Origin: a virus
DNA length: 34,916 nt
IMG/VR virus record: IMGVR_UViG_3300008450_000194
Span: 1 to 34,916 of that record
Direction: 5' to 3' (one strand)
Shown: piece after piece, positions 7,589-14,939 of the stretch
How positions within the stretch are numbered: position 1 is the first letter of the stretch
How the letters are laid out: the number at the start of each line of letters is the position of its first letter
Notes under the pieces: model-generated
Told to the model about the DNA's origin: nothing
The model's database searches: none
What the model saw: the letters and a program-made list of their open reading frames with translations, nothing else
Made by a program: the position numbers and the translations under genes

Positions 7589-7852
7589 ATGAAACTGCGA
7601 CTCCGACAAGCCGTGTCGTTCGACGGCAACCTTTTGCCAGCAGGCCATGTGATCGACATGGACAAGGATCAATCTGGCATCAGTGCCGAGTGCCTTGTGC
7701 AGCGTGAATGGGCGGACGTCGTCACTGACGACACCCCCGCGTCTCCAAACGTTGCCAATCCAACGACCGACGATCCGAATGACGATTCCAAGGGATTTGA
7801 GGCGAAAGCCGAGATCGCTCCGGAACCACCCAAGGCTAAGCGAAAAAAGTAA
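7589..7852 (+). CDS. Small head-region protein with acidic, then basic tail
   Basis: The 87-residue protein has a compact N-terminal beta segment (Leu-Arg-Gln-Ala-Val-Ser-Phe, Pro-Ala-Gly-His-Val-Ile) resembling short phage proteins found after the capsid gene. An Asp/Pro-rich disordered stretch and a Lys-Arg-Lys-Lys end follow. Position between capsid and decoration genes suggests a head accessory protein. No family was recognised with confidence. Confidence 0.6.
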   Translation: MKLRLRQAVSFDGNLLPAGHVIDMDKDQSGISAECLVQREWADVVTDDTPASPNVANPTTDDPNDDSKGFEAKAEIAPEPPKAKRKK

Positions 7853-7892
7853 TCGCTGGCGAATCCCGCTACCTTTTTCATCCTAGAGAAAC

Positions 7893-8249
7893 ATGGCAAC
7901 TTACAAACATGACGGCGACTTTCGCCAAATCACCGCTGGTGCGGACCTCGTCAATGGAACGATTGTCCAGACCGCTGACGGCCTGGCCGGTATCGTCGAA
8001 GGCCTCGCTGGCATCAAGAACGGCAAGGTTGGAAACGTACGGGTCGATGGCATTGTCACCTGTGACAAAGCATCGGCCACTGTGATTGCCGCTGGGGATC
8101 GCCTGCAATTGGCGACGGCAACCCAGCTTGTCACGGGCAAGGCTTCTGGTGCTGCCGATGCTGGCAACATCATCATTGGCCGCGCTGCACTGGCTGCTGG
8201 AAACGGCACGACCACTGTCGACGTCGACATGAACCGGGCCGCAGTCTAG
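7893..8249 (+). CDS. DUF2190-type capsid decoration protein
   Basis: The 118-residue Gly/Ala/Val-rich protein has the pattern of the DUF2190 family: a start with Ile-Thr-Ala-Gly-Ala-Asp-Leu-Val-Asn-Gly, then Val-Gln-Thr-Ala-Asp-Gly-Leu-Ala-Gly-Ile-Val. Repeated beta turns and an Ala-Gly-Asp-Arg-Leu segment follow. Known members are capsid cement proteins that bind the outer head lattice. Position just after the capsid genes fits. The gene starts 40 bases after the previous stop, with only a weak ribosome-binding site (GAGA). Confidence 0.72.
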   Translation: MATYKHDGDFRQITAGADLVNGTIVQTADGLAGIVEGLAGIKNGKVGNVRVDGIVTCDKASATVIAAGDRLQLATATQLVTGKASGAADAGNIIIGRAALAAGNGTTTVDVDMNRAAV

Positions 8250-8288
8250 TTGACTGCTGACTGACTTTCGCTTTAGGAATCCAACGCG

Positions 8289-8603
8289 ATGGCAATCAAG
8301 CCTGCTGACCTCCAAGAATGGAGTGATCTGGAACAACGCCGTCGCGATGCTCAACGCGAGTTGTCGACCCTCCGGGATCGCCAAAAACAACTTGAGGACA
8401 TGTTCGAAGCAGAGCTTCGTAAGTCCGGCAAGCAACAAATCAAACGGGGCGGGTTCACACTCGCCTTGCAAGCTGGTCGAGCTTCAGTCTCCTGGGCTAA
8501 GGAATTCCTCCGGGCCTGCGGAGAGGAAGCTGCCCAAAAGATCAAAGACGAGGCCGCAAAGACCTCTGTTGATGTGTTTGTGATCGTTCCTCCGGAAAAG
8601 TAA
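8289..8603 (+). CDS. Coiled-coil structural-module protein, unknown
   Basis: The 104-residue protein begins with a long charged helix (about residues 6-45) likely to form a coiled coil. An Ile-Lys-Arg-Gly-Gly-Phe-Thr-Leu hairpin and a second helix with Trp-Ala-Lys-Glu-Phe-Leu follow. AGGA lies 9 bases before the ATG. A helix then hairpin then helix resembles Gam/Gp157-like folds, but I cannot assign it. It sits between decoration and head-tail joining genes, so a head or connector role is likely. Confidence 0.6.
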   Translation: MAIKPADLQEWSDLEQRRRDAQRELSTLRDRQKQLEDMFEAELRKSGKQQIKRGGFTLALQAGRASVSWAKEFLRACGEEAAQKIKDEAAKTSVDVFVIVPPEK

Positions 8604-8607
8604 ACCC

Positions 8608-8952
8608 ATGGGAATGCTTGAAACCGGTACCGCTCACCTTGCCGCCTCACTGGCCCAGCATGCAAGCGTGGACATCACGTACACAAAACGGAAAGTCTCC
8701 AAGCCAATTAAAGCGACCCGAGGCTCGACACCATTCGAGGCCTCGGACGCCGAAGGAATCATCCACCGGACGACCACTCGCGATTACTTGATCGCCAAGA
8801 CCCAGTGGCCGTTTAGTGAAGATCCAGAGGACGGAGACAGAATCACCGACGGCAACGACACGTTTGTCGTCCGATCTGTTCCCGGCCAGCCTGTCTGGCG
8901 ATTCGCTGATCCAGGCAACCACCTTTATCGAGTACACACCAAGCAGCAATGA
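8608..8952 (+). CDS. Head-tail joining protein (gpFII-like)
   Basis: The 114-residue protein has a helical start and a beta-rich C-terminal half: Ile-Ala-Lys-Thr-Gln-Trp-Pro, Asp-Gly-Asp-Arg-Ile, Thr-Phe-Val-Val-Arg-Ser-Val. It ends in a Pro-Val-Trp-Arg-Phe-Ala-Asp-Pro strand and a final Tyr-Arg-Val-His. This order is typical of small head-tail connectors that bridge portal ring and tail. It starts 4 bases after the previous stop and ends in an ATGA overlap with the tail terminator candidate, as in lambda-like gene order. Confidence 0.6.
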   Translation: MGMLETGTAHLAASLAQHASVDITYTKRKVSKPIKATRGSTPFEASDAEGIIHRTTTRDYLIAKTQWPFSEDPEDGDRITDGNDTFVVRSVPGQPVWRFADPGNHLYRVHTKQQ

Positions 8953-9383
8953 GCCCGATTCGCGACCTACTCCAGGACGTTGTCGACGCTCTCGCAGCTG
9001 CGGCAGTCGTCGATCCGGCACGCAATGCTGCGATCGATGCTGATGCGATCAAAATCGACTACTTGCCCAGGTTCCAGGCCGAAGATTTGAAAGACCTTCA
9101 AATCGTCGTCGCCCCTAGGCAAAACACGTCGGTCAAGATTTCTCGCTACACGCGAGAATTCGAACTCGGGATCCAGGTCGCTGTCATCCAGACTGCGGCC
9201 AAGGACTCTGAGCGATTTGAGCAACTGTTGGATCTCACACACGAGATTGACGAGGCGCTGGCAATGGCCACGATCGTCGGGGGAGTGTGGTCGAGATCCG
9301 AGGTTAGCCTGTACGACGTGCAGGCCCTTGAGCAACACGGTGCGTTCCGCAGCGTGATCACCGTCTATTACAAGACCCGATAA
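8949..9383 (+). CDS. Tail terminator / tail completion protein (gpU-like)
   Basis: The 144-residue protein starts in ATGA overlap with the previous gene. It has an N-terminal helix (Ile-Arg-Asp-Leu-Leu-Gln), alternating strands with Leu-Gln-Ile-Val-Val-Ala-Pro and Glu-Leu-Gly-Ile-Gln-Val-Ala-Val, a helix with His-Glu-Ile-Asp-Glu-Ala-Leu, and a last strand with Phe-Arg-Ser-Val-Ile-Thr-Val-Tyr-Tyr. This matches the minor tail/terminator fold directly upstream of the tail tube gene. It likely caps the tail tube and joins it to the head. Confidence 0.6.
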   Translation: MSPIRDLLQDVVDALAAAAVVDPARNAAIDADAIKIDYLPRFQAEDLKDLQIVVAPRQNTSVKISRYTREFELGIQVAVIQTAAKDSERFEQLLDLTHEIDEALAMATIVGGVWSRSEVSLYDVQALEQHGAFRSVITVYYKTR

Positions 9384-9393
9384 GGAAATCGAC

Positions 9394-9894
9394 ATGCCTA
9401 ACAAAGGACCACGCGCCGGTATCGAGTGCAAGCTCTACTACCAGACCGCTGTCGCTGCCACGTTCAACGTCACCACTCCCACGCTGGTGACTGAGGTGCA
9501 AGACCTCAACGTGACGTTCAACAAGACCAAGATTGATGTGATTTCGCGAGCCAGCCTGTACAAGGCCGCAATTTCGGGTGCTGTGGACATCGGGCTGAAC
9601 TTCTCGCTGTTGTACAACGGCGACCCGGACGACACGGTATTTACCGCGATTCGCCAAGCGTTCATCAATCGAACCATTTGGCATTGGGCGATCATGGACA
9701 ACGTGATTGCCACGCCTGGCCCCTCTGGATCGCAAGGACTGACGTTCCCTGGGGAGATAATGGAATTCCCGATGGATCAACCGCTTGAAGGACACACCAA
9801 GTTCGACGTTGCCGTCAGCTTGAGCCGAACCAAGGTTGGTAATCCTGCCGCGTTGGTCGATCCAGCGTGGTTGATCGTTGCACCGTCCGCTTAG
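9394..9894 (+). CDS. Major tail (tube) protein
   Basis: The 166-residue protein has AAGGA 7 bases before its ATG. It is beta-rich, with Leu-Tyr-Tyr near the start, then a Val-Gln-Asp-Leu-Asn-Val-Thr-Phe strand followed by Arg-Ala-Ser-Leu-Tyr-Lys, and a late Phe-Asp-Val-Ala-Val-Ser-Leu strand. This is the usual tube-protein pattern. Position between tail terminator and assembly chaperone supports the call. It would stack as hexamers to form the flexible tail. Confidence 0.68.
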   Translation: MPNKGPRAGIECKLYYQTAVAATFNVTTPTLVTEVQDLNVTFNKTKIDVISRASLYKAAISGAVDIGLNFSLLYNGDPDDTVFTAIRQAFINRTIWHWAIMDNVIATPGPSGSQGLTFPGEIMEFPMDQPLEGHTKFDVAVSLSRTKVGNPAALVDPAWLIVAPSA

Positions 9895-9937
9895 TGCGTC
9901 GGTGGTTTCGTAACACACTTCCACAGCGGGGTCGGCG

Positions 9938-10183
9938 ATGCCTATTCCACGAGTCCGCAAAGGGGATGAGATTGCGATTGATTTTCTCGACCACGGGGAA
10001 TCTTCGCACGGTCCGCTCGAATTCACCGTCTATGGACGCGTGATTTCGCAAGACAAAAACCACATCGTTGTCGGTTCCTGGGTCTACATGGATCCAGGAA
10101 AACGAATCAAGGCTGACGACTACAACTGCACTCAATTCACCATCGTTCGAAGCACCATTCGAGCGATTCGTTTCGTTCAATAG
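9938..10183 (+). CDS. Small unknown protein between tube and chaperone genes
   Basis: The 81-residue protein is mainly beta: Asp-Glu-Ile-Ala-Ile-Asp-Phe, Phe-Thr-Val-Tyr-Gly-Arg-Val and Ile-Val-Val-Gly-Ser-Trp-Val-Tyr strands, then Phe-Thr-Ile-Val-Arg. GGGG lies about 8 bases upstream of the ATG. It could be a small tail accessory. No family recognised. Confidence 0.55.
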   Translation: MPIPRVRKGDEIAIDFLDHGESSHGPLEFTVYGRVISQDKNHIVVGSWVYMDPGKRIKADDYNCTQFTIVRSTIRAIRFVQ

Positions 10184-10207
10184 CAACCCTGAAAAGGCAA
10201 CTCGACC

Positions 10208-10723
10208 ATGCCAATGTTCAAGGATTGCGAAGCCCGTAGCTGGGAAATTCGCATTGATGTAGACGCTGTCCGACGCGTGCGGGCCGCTTGCGGTATCGAT
10301 CTCGCCACCGTGCTGGCCTCTGAGGACTCGATCGAAAAACTGAAAAACGACATCTGTCTGACGATCGATGTCATCTATGAGCTCGTGCGGCCTGTGGCCG
10401 AAAGACTCTCGGTCGACGCAGCTGCGTTCGGCAAAGCTCTCATGAGCGACTCCTTGGGCCATGCTTTAACGGCATTCGAGGAGGCACTGGTCGAATTCCT
10501 CCCGGAGTCCAATCGCCGAGCCCTGGCTCGCCAGATGCTCGGCGCGGGCCAGAAACTGCAGGAGGCGAGGGCTCAACGGATCAAGAAAGCGATCAACGAG
10601 GGGCTGTTGGATACAGCGATCGACGAGGAGATGAAGAAGCTCGAAGCCATCATTTCGAAAGCGATGAATACAAGTTCGGATACTGGCCCGTCATCCTCAG
10701 ACTCGCGGCCCGAGTCGGAGTAG
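10208..10723 (+). CDS. Tail assembly chaperone (first part, gpG-like)
   Basis: The 171-residue protein is helical with Val-Arg-Arg-Val-Arg-Ala-Ala-Cys-Gly-Ile-Asp, then Asp-Val-Ile-Tyr-Glu-Leu-Val-Arg-Pro, which is the usual shape of phage tail assembly chaperones. It lies between tail tube and tape-measure genes. The last 19 residues (Ser/Thr/Pro/Glu-rich) look like low-complexity read-through, while another frame in the same stretch carries conserved-looking sequence that continues into the next gene. This matches the lambda G-GT arrangement, where a -1 frameshift makes a longer protein. Confidence 0.65.
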   Translation: MPMFKDCEARSWEIRIDVDAVRRVRAACGIDLATVLASEDSIEKLKNDICLTIDVIYELVRPVAERLSVDAAAFGKALMSDSLGHALTAFEEALVEFLPESNRRALARQMLGAGQKLQEARAQRIKKAINEGLLDTAIDEEMKKLEAIISKAMNTSSDTGPSSSDSRPESE

Positions 10724-10758
10724 ATCCAGGGCCATTTTCCCTGCGTGAACTGACCTGG

Positions 10759-10983
10759 ATGGCGAATGAAGTCAACCTGGCCCAGTGGGATCAGACCTCC
10801 GAAATCATCGCACAGTTTGCCAACCTGTTCCGTCCAAAACGAGCTCAACCCTATCGAGCGATCGATTTCAATCCCTACCGAAAAGACCAACCCAAACCAA
10901 GCATCACACGCGCTGACCTGCATGCACTCAAGGGGCTGCTGCCGGTGGTCGTTGTGACGCTTCCGCAATCCAATGCAAATTGA
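10759..10983 (+). CDS. Tail assembly chaperone extension (gpGT-like), probably reached by -1 frameshift
   Basis: From the ATG at 10759 this frame encodes 74 residues. The frame is already open upstream, from about 10546 at least, and reads Tyr-Lys-Phe-Gly-Tyr-Trp-Pro-Val-Ile-Leu at about 10669-10698. It continues to Phe-Ser-Leu-Arg-Glu-Leu-Thr-Trp-Met-Ala, then Trp-Asp-Gln-Thr-Ser-Glu-Ile-Ile. The Leu-Arg-Glu-Leu...Trp-Asp pattern is typical of the T part of tail chaperones. No ATG, GTG or TTG in this frame starts the conserved block, so fusion by -1 frameshift is likely. I found no canonical X-XXY-YYZ slip site. Confidence 0.6.
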   Translation: MANEVNLAQWDQTSEIIAQFANLFRPKRAQPYRAIDFNPYRKDQPKPSITRADLHALKGLLPVVVVTLPQSNAN

Positions 10984-11419
10984 CAATCAATCGCTTCGAC
11001 AACTGATCAAGCTCGATGAGCAAGCGACGGCACTTTTTCAGCAAGGCCGATACGGCGACTGCGCGGTGCGATGCGTCGAGCTCGCTCCCAAGGTGCCGAA
11101 GCCATTGCAGATTTCCAAACTGGGAATCGTCGCAATTTATAGCCATGATCCAGCGATGGCAGCACAAGTGCTGGCTGCTTTGGAATCTGCGGCCAAGGTG
11201 AATCCGATCATTAGCGTAATGGTGTCGTTCATGGGGCCCGGTAACCCCGAAAGCAGCCTCCCGAATTTCGGCGATCCAAATGTACGAGCCGCATTGACCC
11301 GACCGCAACCGGTGGGCCTGGGACTTACCTTTCAGCAGGCAGCACCATTGCTAGCCGCCGGTGAGCAATCAGACACGATCACAGGCCAAGACGTTGAGTC
11401 GCTCGGAGGTGTCCTGTAA
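10973..11419 (+). CDS. Unknown tail-module protein
   Basis: The 148-residue protein overlaps the end of the chaperone extension by 11 bases and ends in a TAATG overlap with the next gene. The first 60 residues are helical with a TPR-like look (Ala-Leu-Phe-Gln-Gln-Gly-Arg-Tyr-Gly-Asp-Cys), followed by Gly/Pro-rich sequence. No family recognised. Operon position suggests tail assembly. Confidence 0.55.
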   Translation: MQIDNQSLRQLIKLDEQATALFQQGRYGDCAVRCVELAPKVPKPLQISKLGIVAIYSHDPAMAAQVLAALESAAKVNPIISVMVSFMGPGNPESSLPNFGDPNVRAALTRPQPVGLGLTFQQAAPLLAAGEQSDTITGQDVESLGGVL

Positions 11420-12024
11420 TGTCAAGCACCGTTAAGCCAACAACGCCATCGTTCACCACGATCATCTCGGCTCAGCGAGTCGCGACCTCGAACATTGTCG
11501 TCGCTGCTAGCCTGCTCGATTTGCGCGAACGACGCGGGGCCTGGATCACTGCTTTCATTGGTCGCCAATCCGGCACTCCAAGCCGCGCTGCTTATTTTGC
11601 GATTCGGCCCACGGACAACAACACGGATGTCGTGCCTGCGACTATTTTCGATGTCGTCGGACAAGGCCCAACGACTGCCGCATCGGCGACCACAATCAGT
11701 GCTGCTCTCGCGACCAACGCAAACACAGTCACGGTTGCAGCAGCCGGTTCTCTAGCAATCGGAGACACTGTTTGCGTCTTTAGCGGCACGACCTCAGACA
11801 TCCAGTGGAATCGAATCTGCGGTGGTTCGGGCACGTCATGGACCGTCGAGCGAAACTGGCGGATTGCAAATGCAAGCGGAGACAACTTCACGAACCTCGC
11901 CGATGTTCGCCGAATATGGATTCCGGGTGGCGATCAGTACGAATTTCGATTCATCAATTTCACTGGAATCGGGTGCGTGTGCCAACTCATGGCTGAGACA
12001 CACGAAGGGGACACGATTACCTGA
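11419..12024 (+). CDS. Unknown Thr/Ala-rich structural protein
   Basis: The 201-residue protein is beta-rich with many Thr, Ala and Ser residues: Thr-Thr-Ile-Ser-Ala-Ala-Leu, Val-Thr-Val-Ala-Ala-Ala-Gly-Ser-Leu-Ala-Ile-Gly-Asp. This is typical of fibre or tail-surface proteins. The Gly-Asp-Thr-Val-Cys-Val-Phe turn resembles a short carbohydrate-binding or hinge repeat. It overlaps both neighbours by one base or so and immediately precedes the LamG fibre, so a fibre-associated role is likely. Confidence 0.5.
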   Translation: MSSTVKPTTPSFTTIISAQRVATSNIVVAASLLDLRERRGAWITAFIGRQSGTPSRAAYFAIRPTDNNTDVVPATIFDVVGQGPTTAASATTISAALATNANTVTVAAAGSLAIGDTVCVFSGTTSDIQWNRICGGSGTSWTVERNWRIANASGDNFTNLADVRRIWIPGGDQYEFRFINFTGIGCVCQLMAETHEGDTIT

Positions 12025-13256
12025 TGTTGAACTATTGGCAACCCGGTTATGAATGGATGGGGCACGGGCTACAGGGCCATTGGTGCCCCTCGTTCGCGCA
12101 TAACCAGTTGCAGTCGCCGGACGTATCGGGATTCGGAAACCATGGGCAGTTGTTGAACTTTGCGAACAACGGCAACAATGCGTTAGTCACGAGTGGTGGC
12201 CAGCTTGCGCTGGATTTTGATGGGGTGAATGATCGCGTTACCACGACGTCAGTTAGCACAACAATGTCTACTGGCTTTACAGTCAATTTTTGGCTAAAAG
12301 CAAGAAACACTGGGGGAATGATTCTTGGTAATAACTCCAATAATGTTAATCATATACGTCTATTTGGTACTACCACAGCTACATCGTTGCGCGTCGCAGT
12401 TGGGACATATACATTTGATTTAACAGCTTCTTCTCGCAACACCCAAGACTGGTCAGCTATTACAGTTGTTGGACTTGGAACAACAGTTGCTTGGTATTAT
12501 AACGGGTTGTTAGTTCAATCTGCAACAAATGCAGCGGCATCTAGCGGTGGCATGAATGTAAATACTATTGGTACTGGAGCTTCATCTCCTTTATTTTTTG
12601 ACGGCCAACTCGACGACATTCGCATTTACAGCCGACCATGGACGGCGCAGGAAATACTTGCCACCTACCAAGCAGACCGTGGCGGGGGCATGGGATACCA
12701 GCCGCCGTTGCGGCGCAGTTATGCAGCACTGCTGGGTGCGTTGGTACTTGCGTGCGACACTGGCAATTACACCCTGTCCGGCCAATCGGCAGGTCTGTTC
12801 GCGTCTCGATCGCTTGCTGCCGATCAAGCTCAATACATACTCTCCGGCAATGCCGCCAACACACTTGCAAGCCGCCTGCTGTCCTCCGATCCAGCTACTT
12901 ACAACGCAACCGGCAACGATGCTGCGACGCTCTGCGCTCGACTGCTCGATGGCGGAGCTGCGGCGTACGCTCTGACTGGCACCGACGCTGGACTGATCGC
13001 TAATCGAAAGCTGACGGCAGACCAAGCGATCTGCTTCCTTGCTGGCAACAACGCCGAGCTGCTGCGGACGATTAAACTCAACGCGGGCTCGATGCAACTG
13101 CAACTCGACAACTTTGCCGCATCGCTGCTGGCCGGTCGCAAGATCTCAGCCGATGGAGCTCAGTACCTCCTAGTCGTTTCCGACGCAAACCTAACTAGCT
13201 CCGCTTCTGGAGTCGCCCCCTACTACTACCTGTTCATGATGCGAGGACCTCAGTAA
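12024..13256 (+). CDS. Tail fibre-like protein: LamG domain plus seven 22-residue repeats
   Basis: The 410-residue protein has a concanavalin/LamG-type jelly-roll domain at about 60-215: Leu-Asp-Phe-Asp-Gly-Val-Asn-Asp, Phe-Thr-Val-Asn-Phe-Trp-Leu-Lys, and Phe-Asp-Gly-Gln-Leu-Asp-Asp-Ile-Arg-Ile-Tyr with Ala-Gln-Glu-Ile near its end. LamG domains commonly bind sugars. Residues 241-394 are seven exact-length 22-residue repeats. The last residues (Pro-Tyr-Tyr-Tyr-Leu-Phe) are aromatic. The DNA for much of the LamG domain (about 12230-12600) is clearly richer in A+T than its surroundings, suggesting it was swapped in. A receptor-binding or virion-surface role is likely. Confidence 0.68.
   Translation: MLNYWQPGYEWMGHGLQGHWCPSFAHNQLQSPDVSGFGNHGQLLNFANNGNNALVTSGGQLALDFDGVNDRVTTTSVSTTMSTGFTVNFWLKARNTGGMILGNNSNNVNHIRLFGTTTATSLRVAVGTYTFDLTASSRNTQDWSAITVVGLGTTVAWYYNGLLVQSATNAAASSGGMNVNTIGTGASSPLFFDGQLDDIRIYSRPWTAQEILATYQADRGGGMGYQPPLRRSYAALLGALVLACDTGNYTLSGQSAGLFASRSLAADQAQYILSGNAANTLASRLLSSDPATYNATGNDAATLCARLLDGGAAAYALTGTDAGLIANRKLTADQAICFLAGNNAELLRTIKLNAGSMQLQLDNFAASLLAGRKISADGAQYLLVVSDANLTSSASGVAPYYYLFMMRGPQ
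12744..13205 (+). repeat. Seven tandem 66-bp (22-residue) repeats
   Basis: Residues 241-394 of the LamG protein divide into seven units of exactly 22 residues. A typical unit is Leu, Ala-Asp-Gln-Ala, x-Tyr-x-Leu-Ser-Gly, then Asn/Asp-Ala-x-x-Leu-x-x-Arg. The units have diverged at DNA level, so this is an old protein repeat and not a recent DNA expansion. Such repeats are seen in phage fibre proteins and probably form a repetitive stalk. Confidence 0.75.
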
Positions 13257-13672
13257 TGGCAGCGTTCAACAAGTTTCAATCGTTCACCAAGAATGTCGCC
13301 GAGGGCAAGATCAACCTTGCGTCGGATCAACTCAAGATCGCTTTGACGAATGTCGCTCCGGTTGCGACGAACGCAGTTTTGGCCGATCTGACCGAGATCA
13401 GCTATACCAACGCAAGCACTCGAAACATCACCACCAGCAGCAGCACCCAGTCGGGGGGAGTGTACAAGCTCACGGTGGCCGATTTGGTTGTCACTGCTAG
13501 CGGTGGATCTGTCGGGCCATTCCGCTACGTCGCCGTCTATGACGACACGCCAACGAGTCCAGCCAAACCGCTGATCGGTTGGTACGACTACGGATCCTCG
13601 ATCACGCTCAACGCTGGTGAGACCTTCACCACGGACTTCGACCAAGTCAACGGCCTTTTGACCATCACCTAA
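13256..13672 (+). CDS. Phage structural protein, fibre-associated family
   Basis: The 138-residue protein starts with a pattern I recognise from many phage proteins of unknown role: Phe-Asn-Lys-Phe, then Leu-Ala-Ser-Asp-Gln-Leu-Lys-Ile-Ala-Leu-Thr-Asn. A Glu-Ile-Ser-Tyr-Thr and a Phe-Arg-Tyr-Val-Ala-Val-Tyr-Asp-Asp strand follow. It is beta-rich and lies among tail fibre genes. ATG overlaps the upstream stop (TAATG). It likely forms part of the tail tip or fibre; no enzyme motif is visible. Confidence 0.6.
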   Translation: MAAFNKFQSFTKNVAEGKINLASDQLKIALTNVAPVATNAVLADLTEISYTNASTRNITTSSSTQSGGVYKLTVADLVVTASGGSVGPFRYVAVYDDTPTSPAKPLIGWYDYGSSITLNAGETFTTDFDQVNGLLTIT

Positions 13673-13674
13673 TC

Positions 13675-14370
13675 ATGTACCGAAACACTGCCGGAACACT
13701 GAAAGTCTTCGCCTTTAACCGGTCTACCAACGCGCCGGTGACTGGCGATGCCGCGAACATCACTTGCCGAGTCTCACTCGACGGTGGGGCTCGCTCTGCG
13801 CTTACGGACACCAATCCGACTGAGCTTGAGGACGGCTATTATCTGTTCGATGTGACGTCAGCAGAGACCAACGGAACCACCGCAGACTTCTTTCCGGAGT
13901 CCTCGACCAGTGGAGTGCAGGTGATCCCGGTCGAGCACGGTCGGTACTTGTCGCTCGAAAAAGCGATCGCGGACAAGACCAACACGATCACCGCTGGCAA
14001 GGTTTCCTATGCTGGCCCAGTCACCGCGAAGGGAACCGTCGACCAAATCATCATCGGCGACGATTACCTCGCGGCCCATGGTACTGCATTCGTCTGGACG
14101 ATCTCCGCGATTCCTGGCATGTCTGCTGGGGCGGTTACCGTCCACTTCGGTGGGAAAAACGGAACCAACGCATTCGCGGTCACCGGATTTGCCACGGACA
14201 TCGGATCGGGCAAATGGACGCTCACTTGCGAGATGCCACGCGCCGCATCGGGCCAGCTTGTTTCGGGTGAGTACGTCTATTCCGTCGCTGTCCACAACGC
14301 TGCGGGCGTGGAATTGACCCGGGTCTATTACGACGAACCGCTCGTAGCCGTGGAGAAATTCACCCCATGA
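13675..14370 (+). CDS. Beta-rich tail module protein, unknown
   Basis: The 231-residue protein resembles two stacked immunoglobulin-like or BppU-like beta domains. One spans about 5-90 (Val-Phe-Ala-Phe-Asn-Arg, Gly-Tyr-Tyr-Leu-Phe-Asp-Val). The other spans about 110-225 (Gly-Thr-Val-Asp-Gln-Ile-Ile-Ile-Gly-Asp-Asp-Tyr-Leu, Gly-Glu-Tyr-Val-Tyr-Ser-Val-Ala-Val). Such domains are common in baseplate and fibre parts. Its stop overlaps the next ATG. No specific family assigned. Confidence 0.55.
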   Translation: MYRNTAGTLKVFAFNRSTNAPVTGDAANITCRVSLDGGARSALTDTNPTELEDGYYLFDVTSAETNGTTADFFPESSTSGVQVIPVEHGRYLSLEKAIADKTNTITAGKVSYAGPVTAKGTVDQIIIGDDYLAAHGTAFVWTISAIPGMSAGAVTVHFGGKNGTNAFAVTGFATDIGSGKWTLTCEMPRAASGQLVSGEYVYSVAVHNAAGVELTRVYYDEPLVAVEKFTP

Positions 14371-14930
14371 ACGTGACATTTCAGGTGCGAGAATCGTTCT
14401 TTGATCGCCCTAAGGTGATCACAGCACTCAAGCGTGCGAAACGCAGGGCATTGAGCAAGGCGGGTGCGTTTGTTCGCAAGCGTGCGAGGTCCTCGCTGCG
14501 TAGACGCAAACGAGCCTCGGCCCCAGGATCCCCACCATCGGCACACGCTTCGTCGTCGCAACCAAGTCTCAAGACAATCCTGTTCGCTTTCCAGCCAGCA
14601 AGCGAATCGACAATCGTCGGCCCAGTGCAACTCAACCAGGTCAACTTCACCGTCGAGTCGGTAACCAGCACAGTGCCTGGCCTTCACGAGCGTGGTGAGA
14701 CAGCGATCATTCGCGAGTATCGATACGCTCCGATCGAAGGCGACAGTGCGTCCGTGAATTGGCGACGCGTCGACGGCAGACGCAGATACGACGAGCGGCC
14801 TGGTTATCGATTCGAATCTCGCCGTCGCACGGCTCGGTACCCCAAGCGTCCATTCATGCGTCCAGCGCTCGAGGCTGAAGCACCCAATTTTGCTGAGCTG
14901 TTCCGCAATTCGATTACCAGCGTCAAATAG
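14367..14930 (+). CDS. Basic virion morphogenesis / tail completion protein
   Basis: The 187-residue protein is very basic at the start (runs of Lys and Arg at about 15-52) and again at about 135-165. It ends with the Arg-Pro-Phe-Met-Arg-Pro-Ala-Leu-Glu pattern seen at the C-terminus of HK97 gp10-like and phage virion morphogenesis proteins. Its ATG overlaps the upstream stop (ATGA). It lies directly before the tape measure rather than near the connector genes, which is unusual for gp10-like proteins. Confidence 0.5.
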   Translation: MNVTFQVRESFFDRPKVITALKRAKRRALSKAGAFVRKRARSSLRRRKRASAPGSPPSAHASSSQPSLKTILFAFQPASESTIVGPVQLNQVNFTVESVTSTVPGLHERGETAIIREYRYAPIEGDSASVNWRRVDGRRRYDERPGYRFESRRRTARYPKRPFMRPALEAEAPNFAELFRNSITSVK

Positions 14931-14939
14931 GACTCCAAC

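Noticed and set aside
6656-7672. Open frame of 338 codons on the minus strand
   Set aside because: It lies opposite the capsid gene; composition is that of an antisense shadow, and the capsid reading is strongly supported.
7533-9931. Shared 11-mer CCACAGCGGGG at 7533-7543 and 9921-9931
   Set aside because: One copy is part of the hairpin after the capsid gene, the other precedes a ribosome site; no further similarity, so chance or G-rich Shine-Dalgarno use is enough.
10650-10670. TCGAAAGCG as a frameshift heptamer
   Set aside because: The codon phase does not fit X-XXY-YYZ slippage, so I do not list it as a defined slip site.
12744-13205. Possible CRISPR or variable-region array
   Set aside because: The periodicity is a 22-residue protein repeat with diverged DNA; no identical repeats and spacers, and no reverse transcriptase or Cas gene in the window, so neither CRISPR nor a diversity-generating retroelement is supported.
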